In this document: positions 1-6,630 of the stretch, one piece after another
How the letters are laid out: each line of letters starts with the position of its first letter
Numbering within the stretch: position 1 is the stretch's first letter
Position numbers and translations under genes: made by a program
Notes under the pieces: generated by a model
Database searches by the model: none
Seen by the model: the letters and a program-made list of their open reading frames with translations, nothing else
What the model was told of the DNA's origin: nothing
Assembly: GCA_031282385.1 (NCBI GenBank)
Contig: JAITDV010000212.1
Location: 1-11,029, forward strand
Reading direction: 5' to 3'
DNA from: Planctomycetaceae bacterium
Lineage (GTDB): Bacteria > Planctomycetota > Planctomycetia > Pirellulales > Thermoguttaceae
Length of the DNA: 11,029 nt

Positions 1-28
1 ACAACGAAAAACCGCCTTTAACTCCTCC

Positions 29-204
29 GAGACCACCCCTAACCCCTCCGAAGGAGGGGAATAAGAATACGCCTCCGAGTGAGGCGAATAAGAAGAAACA
101 TCCGAGTGAGGCGAATAAGAAGAAACATCCGAGTGAGGCGAATAAGGAGACGCCTCCTTCGGAGGCGAATATTCCCCTCCTTCGGAGGGAGCAGGGGTGG
201 TCTC
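29..204. repeat. Inverted-repeat-bounded palindromic block
   Basis: Two 35-nt arms (29-63 and 170-204) are reverse complements with 32 of 35 positions matching; the only differences are three adjacent bases (41-43, aac against gct). Each arm carries its own small palindrome of the type CCTCCGAAGGAGG, and a further one, GCCTCCTTCGGAGGC, lies at 152-166. The space between the arms is filled by 27-bp tandem units. No reading frame of note crosses it. Such GC-rich palindromes in an AT-rich background are typical of dispersed non-coding repeats. Whether this is a mobile element, a folded RNA or a terminator block cannot be decided here. Confidence 0.8.
74..154. repeat. Three 27-bp tandem repeats
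   Basis: The unit beginning TCCGAGTGAGGCGAATAAGA is present at 74-100, 101-127 and 128-154. The first two copies are identical over 27 nt. The third diverges in its last part (GGAGACGCC instead of GAAGAAACA). The period is a multiple of three, but there is no start codon or ribosome site that would make it coding. The spacing is continuous, with no unique spacers, so this is not a CRISPR array. Confidence 0.85.
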
Positions 205-489
205 CTACAGATTAGCGAAAAGGTCTATTATCAAAATTAATTGACAAGGAGTCCCCATTCAGATGCTCAAACGAACTCGCCGTGAACAAGTTGGCAACCA
301 TTAAAACAACAAAAAGACTTTTCAGGGACAACTAACTATTCAGTCGCAGGATTCAATTGTTTTAAAAGGGGTCATGGAATAGAGAATAGGAACTACGCAG
401 ACAAAAACGCACCAGACAGAATAGTTACGATTAATTAACTCAAAACATTAATTCCACTGAAATATATGTAAATTCAATTGCGGCATGTA
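205..489. other. Non-coding stretch with one short repeat element
   Basis: No credible gene is visible. The only minimal reading frame with a possible ribosome site (AAGGAG at 246-251, ATG at 263) gives 13 codons and is not convincing. The stretch contains the inverted pair of TAACTATTC-like ends at 333-427, listed separately. Otherwise I see nothing interpretable. Confidence 0.5.
333..427. mobile_element. Short element with TAACTATTC inverted ends (copy A)
   Basis: TAACTATTCAGTC at 333-345 faces its near-perfect reverse complement GACAGAATAGTTA at 415-427 (12 of 13 positions). The enclosed sequence has no coding capacity. The same ends recur as facing pairs at 2293/2504 and 3626/3886 and as a single end near 9918. 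This suggests a miniature inverted-repeat element family mobilised by a transposase encoded elsewhere. The mobile interpretation is inference; the inverted pair is directly visible. Confidence 0.5.
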
Positions 490-597
490 TATACTGATCG
501 TATATAAAATTGCGTGGCTCAAGAACGTAAAAACCTGCTTTCAGAGAAGTTAGGCAAGCAGGCGGTGACAAACGAAATTTAAAGTATGAACAGTTTA
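490..597 (-). mobile_element. Family-1 palindromic repeat, copy 1
   Basis: Read on the minus strand, it begins TAAACTGTTCATACTTTAAA, has a central stem CCTGCTT / AAGCAGG followed by TTTTTACG, and ends GATCAGTATA. The two ends are imperfect inverted repeats of each other. TA dinucleotides sit at both borders, as expected for elements that insert at TA. It lies 24 nt past the stop codon of the glycosyltransferase, and its stem plus T-run points the right way to act as an intrinsic terminator for that gene. The other copies are at 3660, 6279, 6523 and 8083. Confidence 0.75.
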
Positions 598-621
598 TTA
601 TTTTTCAAATTGAAAAATAAT
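597..621. terminator. AT-rich perfect palindrome at the glycosyltransferase stop
   Basis: ATTATTTTTCAA (597-608) and TTGAAAAATAAT (610-621) are exact reverse complements around a single base. The palindrome overlaps the last base of the TGA stop of the gene at 621-2252 and shares its outer A with the end of family-1 copy 1. The stem contains only two G:C pairs, so as a stand-alone terminator it would be weak. It may instead be a protein-binding site or part of the insertion target. The role is uncertain; the symmetry is certain. Confidence 0.4.
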
Positions 622-2252
622 CAGAGATTTTTTATGTCGTAGATTTCTATAATCGGTACAGTTCCCAGATTCCACGCACCAATTCCGCCTTTTCGGATTG
701 TTTTGATGTAAACTGGTTTTGTGTGTTTCTTGAAATATTCGTCAACATTAGTTTGTAATCCTGATCTGTTTTGAGTTACATAATATCTAATTCGTTTAGC
801 TTTAATTTTATCTTTGTTGCCTGATTCGGATGCAGCGTAAAAATCCGGTAACAATATTCCATCTGACCGATAAATCGAAAACGTATCAGGTGAAAATTTG
901 GAAAATAAAATCAATTCATCCTTGCCCGTATTTGCATTCAACCAATCAATAACCTCCCGATCAAATCCATCCCAATAATACGTCGGCTCCATTCCAATTC
1001 TTGTTGCCCCGGATAATCCGCCAACCATAAAATTGTAAAACGATAACCATTGCGGCGCATACCAGAACATGTTAAACAACGATACCGCAAAAATTATTAA
1101 CGTACAAATTTGTCGAAAAAATTTTTTTGTTACAAAAATTCCGGCGATTTTTTTTGTCTGCCAAATTTCCGCAGCACCTATGCCCGCAATAATTCCCAAA
1201 AAAATATACGCCCCCACAAATAACCTCACACCATCATGTACCGGCATCCCTGGTAACGCCCGAACCAAAAGCAATATAATCATATTCAAAAATAAAAGTA
1301 ATCCAAATCTCCACCTACTTAAACCAGACTCAGAAATTTCGTTACATTTAATCGCACCAAATAAAATCGAACAACAACCAACAATAAAGAACAAAAATAA
1401 ACCTGCCGGTATCGTTATAATTGTCCAAAATATCGTATTGTAAAACGGAAGCGGATGATGCAAGTCATAAAGTTGACCAATAAACATGATTGGAATGTTG
1501 ATCTCTCTATAAATATTTAACAAAAAAAATCGATGTACTCCAGTAAATGGGTTCGACCAAAACGGAGGATTGAACAAGATAAAAGTTGCAGTTGAAATTA
1601 TTGTTACAATAATTAAATGTTTCAAATGAACAAATTTGCGCAACGATTTATCCAGTGAAAGAACAATAATTGCCCAGATTGCAAATGGAATTGGAATCGC
1701 AAATCCCGTAAATTTAGCAGAAAAAGCTAGACCCAAACAAAAACCGAAAATAACAGCTCTTCCCACATTTTTAAACGGAATCTGAAACGCTGCCAGACAA
1801 CAAATCCACGACGCAATAAAACACGAATCCCATGTTGCCATTTGTAACACAGCGAAAAGACGCGGAATCAAAAGAACCGACATAACCGCAAAACATGCAA
1901 CCGTTCGGTTAAACTCTTGCCTTAAACGATACAATAAAACCGTAAACGAAATTGATACGAAAAAAATTGATATACTACGTAATCTGAATTTTTTGGAGAA
2001 AAATTTTTCAGGTAAAAGAAATTTACCTGTTGCCGCAAGAATTATAGGCAATTGCGGATGTCCTTCGTTATTAATTGTTCCGCTCCACTTTACAGGAAAT
2101 TCATCCGACCGCCTCGAAACTTCACCCTCATCCCAAGTAAGCGGCAACAAAGACGACGTAAAAAGAAAAAGAAAAAAAAACAAAAAAAATACCAAAAAAC
2201 CTTTCAATATTCCCGCCGCATATAAATTTTCTGTTTTCAAGATTGTGTTCAT
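621..2252 (-). CDS. GT39/PMT-like integral membrane glycosyltransferase
   Basis: A 543-residue multi-pass membrane protein of the GT39/ArnT-like class, which moves sugars from lipid-linked donors to acceptors on the outer face of the cytoplasmic membrane. A hydrophobic segment near the N-terminus is followed by TWDEGE, whose Asp-Glu pair (about residues 41-42 from the chosen start) fits the catalytic acidic motif in the first external loop, and then GHPQLP. Many further hydrophobic helices follow to about residue 400. A soluble C-terminal part starts with YNFMVGGLSGATRIGMEP and YYWDGF, typical of this class. The frame opens with GTG at 2261, but ATG at 2252 is preferred because GGGGA lies about 10 nt upstream of it and only 2 nt upstream of the GTG. 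Donor and acceptor cannot be deduced. The gene stands alone, with repeats on both sides. Confidence 0.85.
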   Translation of the reverse strand: MNTILKTENLYAAGILKGFLVFFLFFFLFLFTSSLLPLTWDEGEVSRRSDEFPVKWSGTINNEGHPQLPIILAATGKFLLPEKFFSKKFRLRSISIFFVSISFTVLLYRLRQEFNRTVACFAVMSVLLIPRLFAVLQMATWDSCFIASWICCLAAFQIPFKNVGRAVIFGFCLGLAFSAKFTGFAIPIPFAIWAIIVLSLDKSLRKFVHLKHLIIVTIISTATFILFNPPFWSNPFTGVHRFFLLNIYREINIPIMFIGQLYDLHHPLPFYNTIFWTIITIPAGLFLFFIVGCCSILFGAIKCNEISESGLSRWRFGLLLFLNMIILLLVRALPGMPVHDGVRLFVGAYIFLGIIAGIGAAEIWQTKKIAGIFVTKKFFRQICTLIIFAVSLFNMFWYAPQWLSFYNFMVGGLSGATRIGMEPTYYWDGFDREVIDWLNANTGKDELILFSKFSPDTFSIYRSDGILLPDFYAASESGNKDKIKAKRIRYYVTQNRSGLQTNVDEYFKKHTKPVYIKTIRKGGIGAWNLGTVPIIEIYDIKNL

Positions 2253-2292
2253 ACTTGCCACGTCCCCAATAGAACAAATTTCTTTTAAAAAG

Positions 2293-2504
2293 TAACTATT
2301 CAGGTGTGCGTGTTTTTAGAGGTTATACTTTAATTGCAACAAAAAGAGGGGTAGGAACGCAGGCGTCTCGCCTGCCCTAAGCCTGTCTAACGTTCAGTAG
2401 CTTCATGCAAACGAGACGCCTGCGTTTCTACGTGCTTCATTCTTATCCACGAACATTTACTTCCTAAACAATTGGATTGTAGGAATTCTGTGATTGAATA
2501 GTTA
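2293..2504. mobile_element. TAACTATTC-ended element (copy B) between glycosyltransferase and argF
   Basis: The 212-bp block starts TAACTATTCAG (2293-2303) and ends GAATAGTTA (2496-2504), in inverted orientation. Inside it is a strong hairpin (2351-2431). Its right edge lies 4 nt from the argF stop codon and its left edge 41 nt upstream of the glycosyltransferase start, so it fills most of the gap. There is no coding capacity. It may be a non-autonomous transposable element, and it may also carry the transcription end of argF. Confidence 0.5.
2351..2431 (-). terminator. Long GC-rich hairpin downstream of argF
   Basis: The 20-nt arms 2351-2370 and 2412-2431 are reverse complements with one mismatch (core ACGCAGGCGTCTCG). 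Nested inside is a second, exclusive hairpin, GCAGGCG-tct-CGCCTGC, at 2359-2375. Read from argF (minus strand), the long stem is followed after a few bases by CTCTTTTTG, so it could end argF transcripts. The 41-nt loop is unusual for an intrinsic terminator. The block may instead be a dispersed palindromic repeat. Confidence 0.5.
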
Positions 2505-2508
2505 CGAA

Positions 2509-3435
2509 TTACTTTTGTGCTTCGTTTAATAACCACACGAGCAAACCTTTTTGAGCGTGCAGTCTGTTTTCCGCTTGCTGGACAACTTTACTTTGGCTTG
2601 AATCCATTACATCGTCTGTTATTTCCAGTCCGCGTCTTGCAGGTAAACAATGTAGAAAAATTGCCCCGCGTCCGGCAGCTGACATCAATTTGGAGTTTAC
2701 TTGGTACGGACTCAAAATCTTTTTGCGTTTTTCTTCCTCTGATTCTTGTCCCATACTTACCCAAACATCCGTATATATTGCGTTCGCATTTTTTACCGCC
2801 TTGAACGGATCTTCTGTCAACTCAATCTCAAAACCTTCAACCTTGTCTTCTCCAATCAGCTTATCTATTTTGTCAACATCAAATTGAAACTGCCGCGGCG
2901 CAGCAACAGAAAATTTCATCCCCAACTTCGCCGACGCACGTAACAAACTCACCGCAACATTGTTCGCATCACCTACCCACGCAAGTTTACACCCGCGTAA
3001 ATCGCCAAAAATTTCTCGCAACGTAAATACATCCGCCAACGCCTGACACGGATGCGCACTGTCCGTGAGACCATTGATCACTGGAACAGTACTGTACTCC
3101 GCCAAATCAACCACACTCTGATGCTTCATTCCACGAAACATAATCACATCAACCATTGAACTCAAAACTTCAGCAATATCCTTGATCGATTCGCGTTTCC
3201 CAAAACCGATTTCACCGCCAAGATACATTGCCCCGCCGCCAAGTTGAAACATACCCGTCTCAAAACTAACCCGTGTTCGCAACGACTGCTTTTCAAATAT
3301 CATTGCCAGCATTTTATTGGGTAAGTAATGCCGATATTCGCCTTGTTTAACTTGATGTTTTATCGTTGCTGAAAGTTCAAGTATATGGTGAAACTCATCA
3401 ACCCGAATGTCATTAAGTGTAATAAAATGTCGCAT
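2509..3435 (-). CDS. argF: Ornithine carbamoyltransferase
   Basis: A cytoplasmic enzyme that joins carbamoyl phosphate and ornithine to give citrulline in arginine biosynthesis. At 308 residues it has the usual family length. Visible motifs are the carbamoyl-phosphate loop SLRTR (51-55, where many family members have STRTR), R101 and H105 in FRGMKH, HPCQ (128-131), the ornithine-binding DVWVSMG (223-229) and HCLPARRG (262-269, often HCLPAHRG). The SMG motif favours ornithine over N-acetyl- or N-succinyl-ornithine and over aspartate as substrate. The start ATG has no clear ribosome site, only AAGAT a short way upstream. No other arg gene is in the window. The stop codon sits 4 nt from the edge of repeat element B. 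Confidence 0.93.
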   Translation of the reverse strand: MRHFITLNDIRVDEFHHILELSATIKHQVKQGEYRHYLPNKMLAMIFEKQSLRTRVSFETGMFQLGGGAMYLGGEIGFGKRESIKDIAEVLSSMVDVIMFRGMKHQSVVDLAEYSTVPVINGLTDSAHPCQALADVFTLREIFGDLRGCKLAWVGDANNVAVSLLRASAKLGMKFSVAAPRQFQFDVDKIDKLIGEDKVEGFEIELTEDPFKAVKNANAIYTDVWVSMGQESEEEKRKKILSPYQVNSKLMSAAGRGAIFLHCLPARRGLEITDDVMDSSQSKVVQQAENRLHAQKGLLVWLLNEAQK

Positions 3436-3466
3436 ATTTTATCTTAAAAAATTTTTCGTAACAAAA

Positions 3467-3472
3467 ATTATA
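3467..3472 (-). promoter_or_regulatory. Possible -10 box for argF
   Basis: An exact TATAAT on the minus strand, 31 nt upstream of the argF start codon. No good -35 hexamer lies at the usual spacing. In such AT-rich DNA this match is weak evidence. No arginine-repressor operator was recognised nearby. Confidence 0.25.
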
Positions 3473-3625
3473 AATATTACAACTTCCCGATCACACCGAA
3501 TAAACCCTATTGCCCATCACAACTGTAACCGAAAATAAACAGCTCAATTTTACACGCCAAAATTAAAATTGTCGATAGACACAATTTGAAGGCGCGTAAT
3601 CATTCCGTGAGATTTTCCTTGTTGG

Positions 3626-3886
3626 TAACTATTCAGTCACGAGTTGGCAATAATCCAAAGATTGTGTGACGCAAGAACGTAAAAGCCTGCTTCCCCAAAG
3701 GTAAGCAGGCAACGGTAAAGAACAATTCAAATGCGGACAGTTTAAGCTGGACTTTTGCCCAATACATAACAACTTTTATTAAAATAGCAGAAGATTAAAT
3801 CTTACTCAATTTCGGCATATATTTTGAACCCCAAAGATGCAGAAATTATTGAAACGGAATTTAAGAAACACACGGCTGAATAGATA
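3626..3886. mobile_element. TAACTATTC-ended element (copy C) with a family-1 repeat nested inside
   Basis: TAACTATTCAGTC (3626-3638) faces GGCTGAATAGATA (3874-3886), giving a 261-bp inverted-repeat-bounded block in the argF-nrdR gap. The right end is extended outward by CG and inward by an AACACAC tract, the same context as the end at 9895-9919. A family-1 palindromic repeat lies inside it (3660-3744), which suggests insertion of one family into the other. The rest of the gap (3436-3625 and 3887-4016) shows no gene. A weak imperfect hairpin (AAATTGT 3566-3572 with ACAATTT 3581-3587) is the only other structure noted there. Confidence 0.5.
3660..3744 (-). mobile_element. Family-1 palindromic repeat, copy 2 (one end lost)
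   Basis: Read on the minus strand it begins TTAAACTGTCCGCATTTGAA. It keeps the intact stem GCCTGCTT / AAGCAGGC with CTTTTACG after it and continues to TTGCGTCACACAATC. The expected outer end (GAGCAGTATA in the other copies) is missing, so this copy is truncated or decayed at its lower-coordinate side. The stem and T-run face the direction of nrdR transcription and lie about 300 nt beyond its stop. Confidence 0.7.
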
Positions 3887-4016
3887 CGATTTTCATTTTT
3901 GACTAACATAATTATTGTTACAATAATGTATCAAAAAGTAGTAATTTGATACACATTTCACACTCAAATTTATAGTGTTAAACGCCATTTGTAAAAGTTC
4001 AGTTTAAAAGTATTCA

Positions 4017-4514
4017 TTACTTTTTTCTTTGGCTTTTATCTGGTGTTGGTAATTTATGTCTTGATTTGTTCATCATGTCGTCAAGTTCTTGCGTGAAATC
4101 CCGCACATCTGAAAAACATAAATATACACTTGCAAATCTTACATACGCAACTTGATCAAGTTCACGCAAATACGACATTGCACGCTCACCAATAAAACGA
4201 CTTGAAACTTCAGAATAAAAAGTAGAATTAACATCACCCTCAACTTGGGCAATAAGAGTTGTAATCTGATCCGCACTAACCGGACGCTTCCAACACGCAC
4301 GTTCAAGTCCGCACCGCAACTTCTCCCGATCAAACGGCACACGATGACCATCATTCTTGACAACTTGAATTGACGTAACCTCCACTCGCTCAAACGTAGT
4401 AAAACGCTTGCCGCAGTTACAACACTCACGCCGTCGACGAATTACACTACCATCATCACTCGTCCGCGTATCAACAACACGATCATTGTCCTGATGACAA
4501 ACCGGACATTTCAT
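4017..4514 (-). CDS. nrdR: Transcriptional repressor NrdR
   Basis: An ATP/dATP-sensing repressor of ribonucleotide reductase genes. Its 165 residues are a little longer than the usual 150 or so because of a basic tail after about residue 150. The N-terminal zinc ribbon has C3-x2-C6 and C31-x2-C34, the RRRREC segment before the second pair and RFTTFE after it. The ATP-cone domain spans about residues 49-139 (VVKNDGHRVPFDREKL, then YVRFASVYLCFSDV). The start ATG is 7 nt after the stop of the response regulator, with GGGAG about 10 nt upstream inside that gene's last codons, so the two are probably co-transcribed. Neither a ribonucleotide reductase gene nor a NrdR box is recognisable in the window, so its targets lie elsewhere. 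Confidence 0.95.
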   Translation of the reverse strand: MKCPVCHQDNDRVVDTRTSDDGSVIRRRRECCNCGKRFTTFERVEVTSIQVVKNDGHRVPFDREKLRCGLERACWKRPVSADQITTLIAQVEGDVNSTFYSEVSSRFIGERAMSYLRELDQVAYVRFASVYLCFSDVRDFTQELDDMMNKSRHKLPTPDKSQRKK

Positions 4515-4521
4515 AAATCAA

Positions 4522-6039
4522 CTAACTCCCCATATATTCCTTGATTTTTCTGTAAAGAGTCCTCTCTCCAATTCCAAGCATGCCTGCTGCCAACTCCCTG
4601 TTGCCGTCAACTATCTCCAACGTCTGCATTATTGCAAGACGTTCTATCTCCGCCATCGTCTTGCCGGCTAACTTCGGTATTGCATCAGAACCCGCATTAT
4701 CTTGCAAACCCCGATCCCCAACTTCAGATTCTTTGCCAACTTCCGATTCCAAAACCGACTCCGCCGATAATTGCTCCGCTAACTCACCTTCGCCAACACT
4801 GACACCAACATTATTTTCCTCAATGCCGCCCCCTCCAACCTTGTCCGAAAACATCAAAACACCCCCCAACTCCTCCGGTAAATCATCAATGTCAATTATC
4901 CCATCATAATCAACTACCAACATACTTTCCGCAACATTACGCAATTGACGAACATTGCCCAACCAATCATAATCAAAAAGAATCTTCCGAACCCGTTGCG
5001 TTATGCCGTTAATTTTCTTGTTATAACGCGAAGAAAAGAATTTCAGAAAATGATCAAGCAATACCGGAATATCCATCTTACGCTCACGCAACGGCGGAAT
5101 TCTCAATGTTACTACTTTTAAACGATGATATAAATCTTGCCTAAACGTTCCGGCTTCTATCGCCTCTTCAAGATTGCGATTAGTTGCTGATAATATCCGT
5201 ACATTAACTTTTATTGTGTCGTTTGCTCCGACTCTCGTAATCTCACTGTTTTCCAATACACGCAACAATTTAACTTGCGTTGACATTGGCATATCACCAA
5301 CTTCATCAAGAAAAATTGTACCGCCGCTCGCGTATTCAAATTTGCCAATACGATCAGCTACCGCCCCCGTAAACGCACCCTTGACATGCCCGAAAAATTC
5401 ACTCTCAAGAATATTCTCACTCAACGCACCACAATTCAAGGCAACAAAAGGCTTACTTTTACGCGGACTATTTTGATGTGTTGCTTGAGCAAAAAGCTCT
5501 TTGCCCGTTCCCGTCTCGCCTTGAATAAGCACCGTAACATCCGTTGCCGCAATCCGCTTCAACCGATCTATTATTGCCAACATCTGCGGACTATTGCCAA
5601 TAACACCTTTGAATCCGAATTTCTCATCAAGCCGCTGCTTCAAATCACGATTGATCCGCCGCAATTGAGAACTCTCCACCGCACGCTCGGTTATTGTCCG
5701 CAGTTGCTTCAAGTCAAGAGGCTTTTGTAAATAATTAAACGCGCCAAGTTGCATCGCTTCAACCGCTTTGCCCACAGAATTGTGAGCAGTCATCACAATA
5801 ACCTCTGTCTCCTCCGAAATCTGCTTAACCGCCTTGAGAATCTCAATCCCACTGTCCTGACTCTCAAGCATAAGGTCTGTAATAATAACATCAAAATATT
5901 TAGACTCGGCTTTGTATAACGCATCCTTTTGAGAATGCGCAACCACACAATCAGCATTGAGCTTCTCAAGACTCGCAACCACAACCTCAGCATGACTCAC
6001 ATCATCATCCACCACCAATATCGATAACGTCTCAGACAA
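4522..6039 (-). CDS. NtrC-family sigma-54-dependent response regulator
   Basis: A cytoplasmic two-component activator with receiver, AAA+ and Fis-type DNA-binding domains. Numbered from the upstream TTG at 6051, it shows acidic D15-D16, phospho-acceptor D59, T88 and K110; Walker A GETGTGKE (178-185); GAFTGA (225-230), the loop that contacts sigma-54; Walker B TIFLDE (245-250); the arginine segment FRQDLYHRL; and a C-terminal helix-turn-helix (GNRELAAGMLGIGERTLYRKI). Between AAA+ and Fis there is a long Gly/Glu/Ser-rich linker of about 65 residues. Two TTG starts are possible. The one at 6051 immediately follows an in-frame stop and has no ribosome site. The one at 6039 has GAGG six bases upstream and is preferred. 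No histidine kinase is adjacent, so the signal is unknown. It shares a transcript with nrdR. Confidence 0.93.
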   Translation of the reverse strand: MSETLSILVVDDDVSHAEVVVASLEKLNADCVVAHSQKDALYKAESKYFDVIITDLMLESQDSGIEILKAVKQISEETEVIVMTAHNSVGKAVEAMQLGAFNYLQKPLDLKQLRTITERAVESSQLRRINRDLKQRLDEKFGFKGVIGNSPQMLAIIDRLKRIAATDVTVLIQGETGTGKELFAQATHQNSPRKSKPFVALNCGALSENILESEFFGHVKGAFTGAVADRIGKFEYASGGTIFLDEVGDMPMSTQVKLLRVLENSEITRVGANDTIKVNVRILSATNRNLEEAIEAGTFRQDLYHRLKVVTLRIPPLRERKMDIPVLLDHFLKFFSSRYNKKINGITQRVRKILFDYDWLGNVRQLRNVAESMLVVDYDGIIDIDDLPEELGGVLMFSDKVGGGGIEENNVGVSVGEGELAEQLSAESVLESEVGKESEVGDRGLQDNAGSDAIPKLAGKTMAEIERLAIMQTLEIVDGNRELAAGMLGIGERTLYRKIKEYMGS

Positions 6040-6102
6040 ATTACACCTCAATCAATATGACGAAAATCATTTATGACATCCAAACGAACTCGCTTTAAGA
6101 AT

Positions 6103-6131
6103 TCGATAACAAAAAACATGCAGACTTTCAA
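6103..6131 (-). promoter_or_regulatory. Possible sigma-70-like promoter of the regulator-nrdR operon
   Basis: On the minus strand, TTGAAA (6131-6126) and TATCGA (6108-6103) are 17 nt apart, about 55 nt upstream of the first possible start. The -35 matches the consensus at five of six positions but the -10 at only three, so support is modest. Confidence 0.25.
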
Positions 6132-6153
6132 TAGGGAAATTCTAAAAACTCAT

Positions 6154-6215
6154 TTTGTCCACGAATTTTCACGAAAGATCACGAATTAGATAATTTGTGC
6201 AAATTCGTGGATAAA
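6154..6215. repeat. Inverted repeat with TCCACGAATTT arms
   Basis: TTTGTCCACGAATTT (6154-6168) and AAATTCGTGGATAAA (6201-6215) are reverse complements at 14 of 15 positions. The space between contains further ACGAA repeats. Sequences of this CCACGAATT type are common as dispersed intergenic repeats in several bacterial groups. Whether it belongs to the leader of the downstream operon or is only a repeat is unclear. Confidence 0.6.
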
Positions 6216-6278
6216 ATAAATTTATCGTCTAAATTTGTATATTTTGAAAATTTTAATAATTATGTAAAAAATAGGTTT

Positions 6279-6381
6279 TAAACTGTTCACACTTGAATTT
6301 TCGTTTACCGCCGCCTGCTTACCTATCGGAAAGCAGGCTTTTACACTCTTGAGTCACGCAATTTATAGTACGAGCAGTATA
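6279..6381 (+). mobile_element. Family-1 palindromic repeat, copy 3 (reversed)
   Basis: A 103-bp complete copy running TAAACTGTTCACACTTGAAT to GAGCAGTATA on the plus strand, with the perfect stem GCCTGCTT / AAGCAGGC and CTTTTAC after it. The reverse complement of its right end (TATACTGCTCGTACTATAAA) aligns with its left end, so the whole unit is an imperfect palindrome with TA at each border. It is oriented against local gene transcription, so here the stem and T-run could not end the minus-strand transcripts. Confidence 0.75.
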
Positions 6382-6385
6382 GAAG

Positions 6386-6438
6386 TTGCCAATAGATAAG
6401 TGCCACAGGTTAACGAAAATTAAATTGTAAACAGTTAA
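6386..6438 (-). repeat. Degenerate remnant of a family-1 repeat
   Basis: Directly after copy 3, AATAGATAAG at 6391-6400 and GGTTAACGAAAATTAAATTG at 6408-6427, followed by TAAACAGTTAA, resemble the reverse-orientation half of the family (ATAGGTAAGCAGG, then GGTAAACGAAAATT, then GTGAACAGTTTA). It appears to be a decayed half copy facing copy 3. It is less certain than the others. The following 6441-6522 holds no gene and nothing clear. Confidence 0.4.
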
Positions 6439-6522
6439 TAATATCTTTTACAAATTTCACCACAGAACACAAAGAACATTGAAAAAATGATTGTTGAACA
6501 AGGAACACTAAAAACACTTGGA

Positions 6523-6630
6523 TAAACTGTTCACACTTTAAATTTCCCTTACCGCCGCTTGATTACCTATTGGAAAGCAGGCTTTTACGCTCTTGAGTCT
6601 CACAATTTATAGTAATATACGAGCAGTATA
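6523..6630 (+). mobile_element. Family-1 palindromic repeat, copy 4 (reversed)
   Basis: A 108-bp copy from TAAACTGTTCACACTTTAAA to GAGCAGTATA on the plus strand, in the same orientation as copy 3 and about 140 bp from it. The left stem arm has changed to GCTTGATT while the right arm AAGCAGGC is unchanged, leaving a weakened stem. A four-base ATAT insertion lies near the right end. The element ends at base 6630, directly against the stop codon of the efflux adaptor (TAA at 6633-6631). Confidence 0.75.

Noticed and set aside
74..154. Regular 27-bp repeats as a possible CRISPR array
   Set aside because: The units are contiguous with no unique spacers, there are only three, and no cas gene is near.
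263..304. 13-codon peptide (MLKRTRREQVGNH) with AAGGAG upstream
   Set aside because: It is too short to support, and AAGGAG is about 11 nt from the ATG. Part of it (CAAACGAACTCGC) recurs at 6081-6093, suggesting repeat DNA rather than a gene.
1069..1443. Plus-strand 124-codon reading frame
   Set aside because: It lies antisense within the glycosyltransferase gene, which has clear family motifs. The frame's composition is that of a shadow, with no recognisable domain.
2281..2345. Possible TATAAC -10 box for the glycosyltransferase at 2322-2327
   Set aside because: No matching -35 hexamer at 16-18 nt; chance matches are expected in this AT-rich DNA.
3960..3978. ACACT...AGTGT palindrome near nrdR as a NrdR box
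   Set aside because: The arms are 9 nt apart, giving 19 nt rather than the 16-nt NrdR box, and it lies downstream of nrdR rather than before a promoter.
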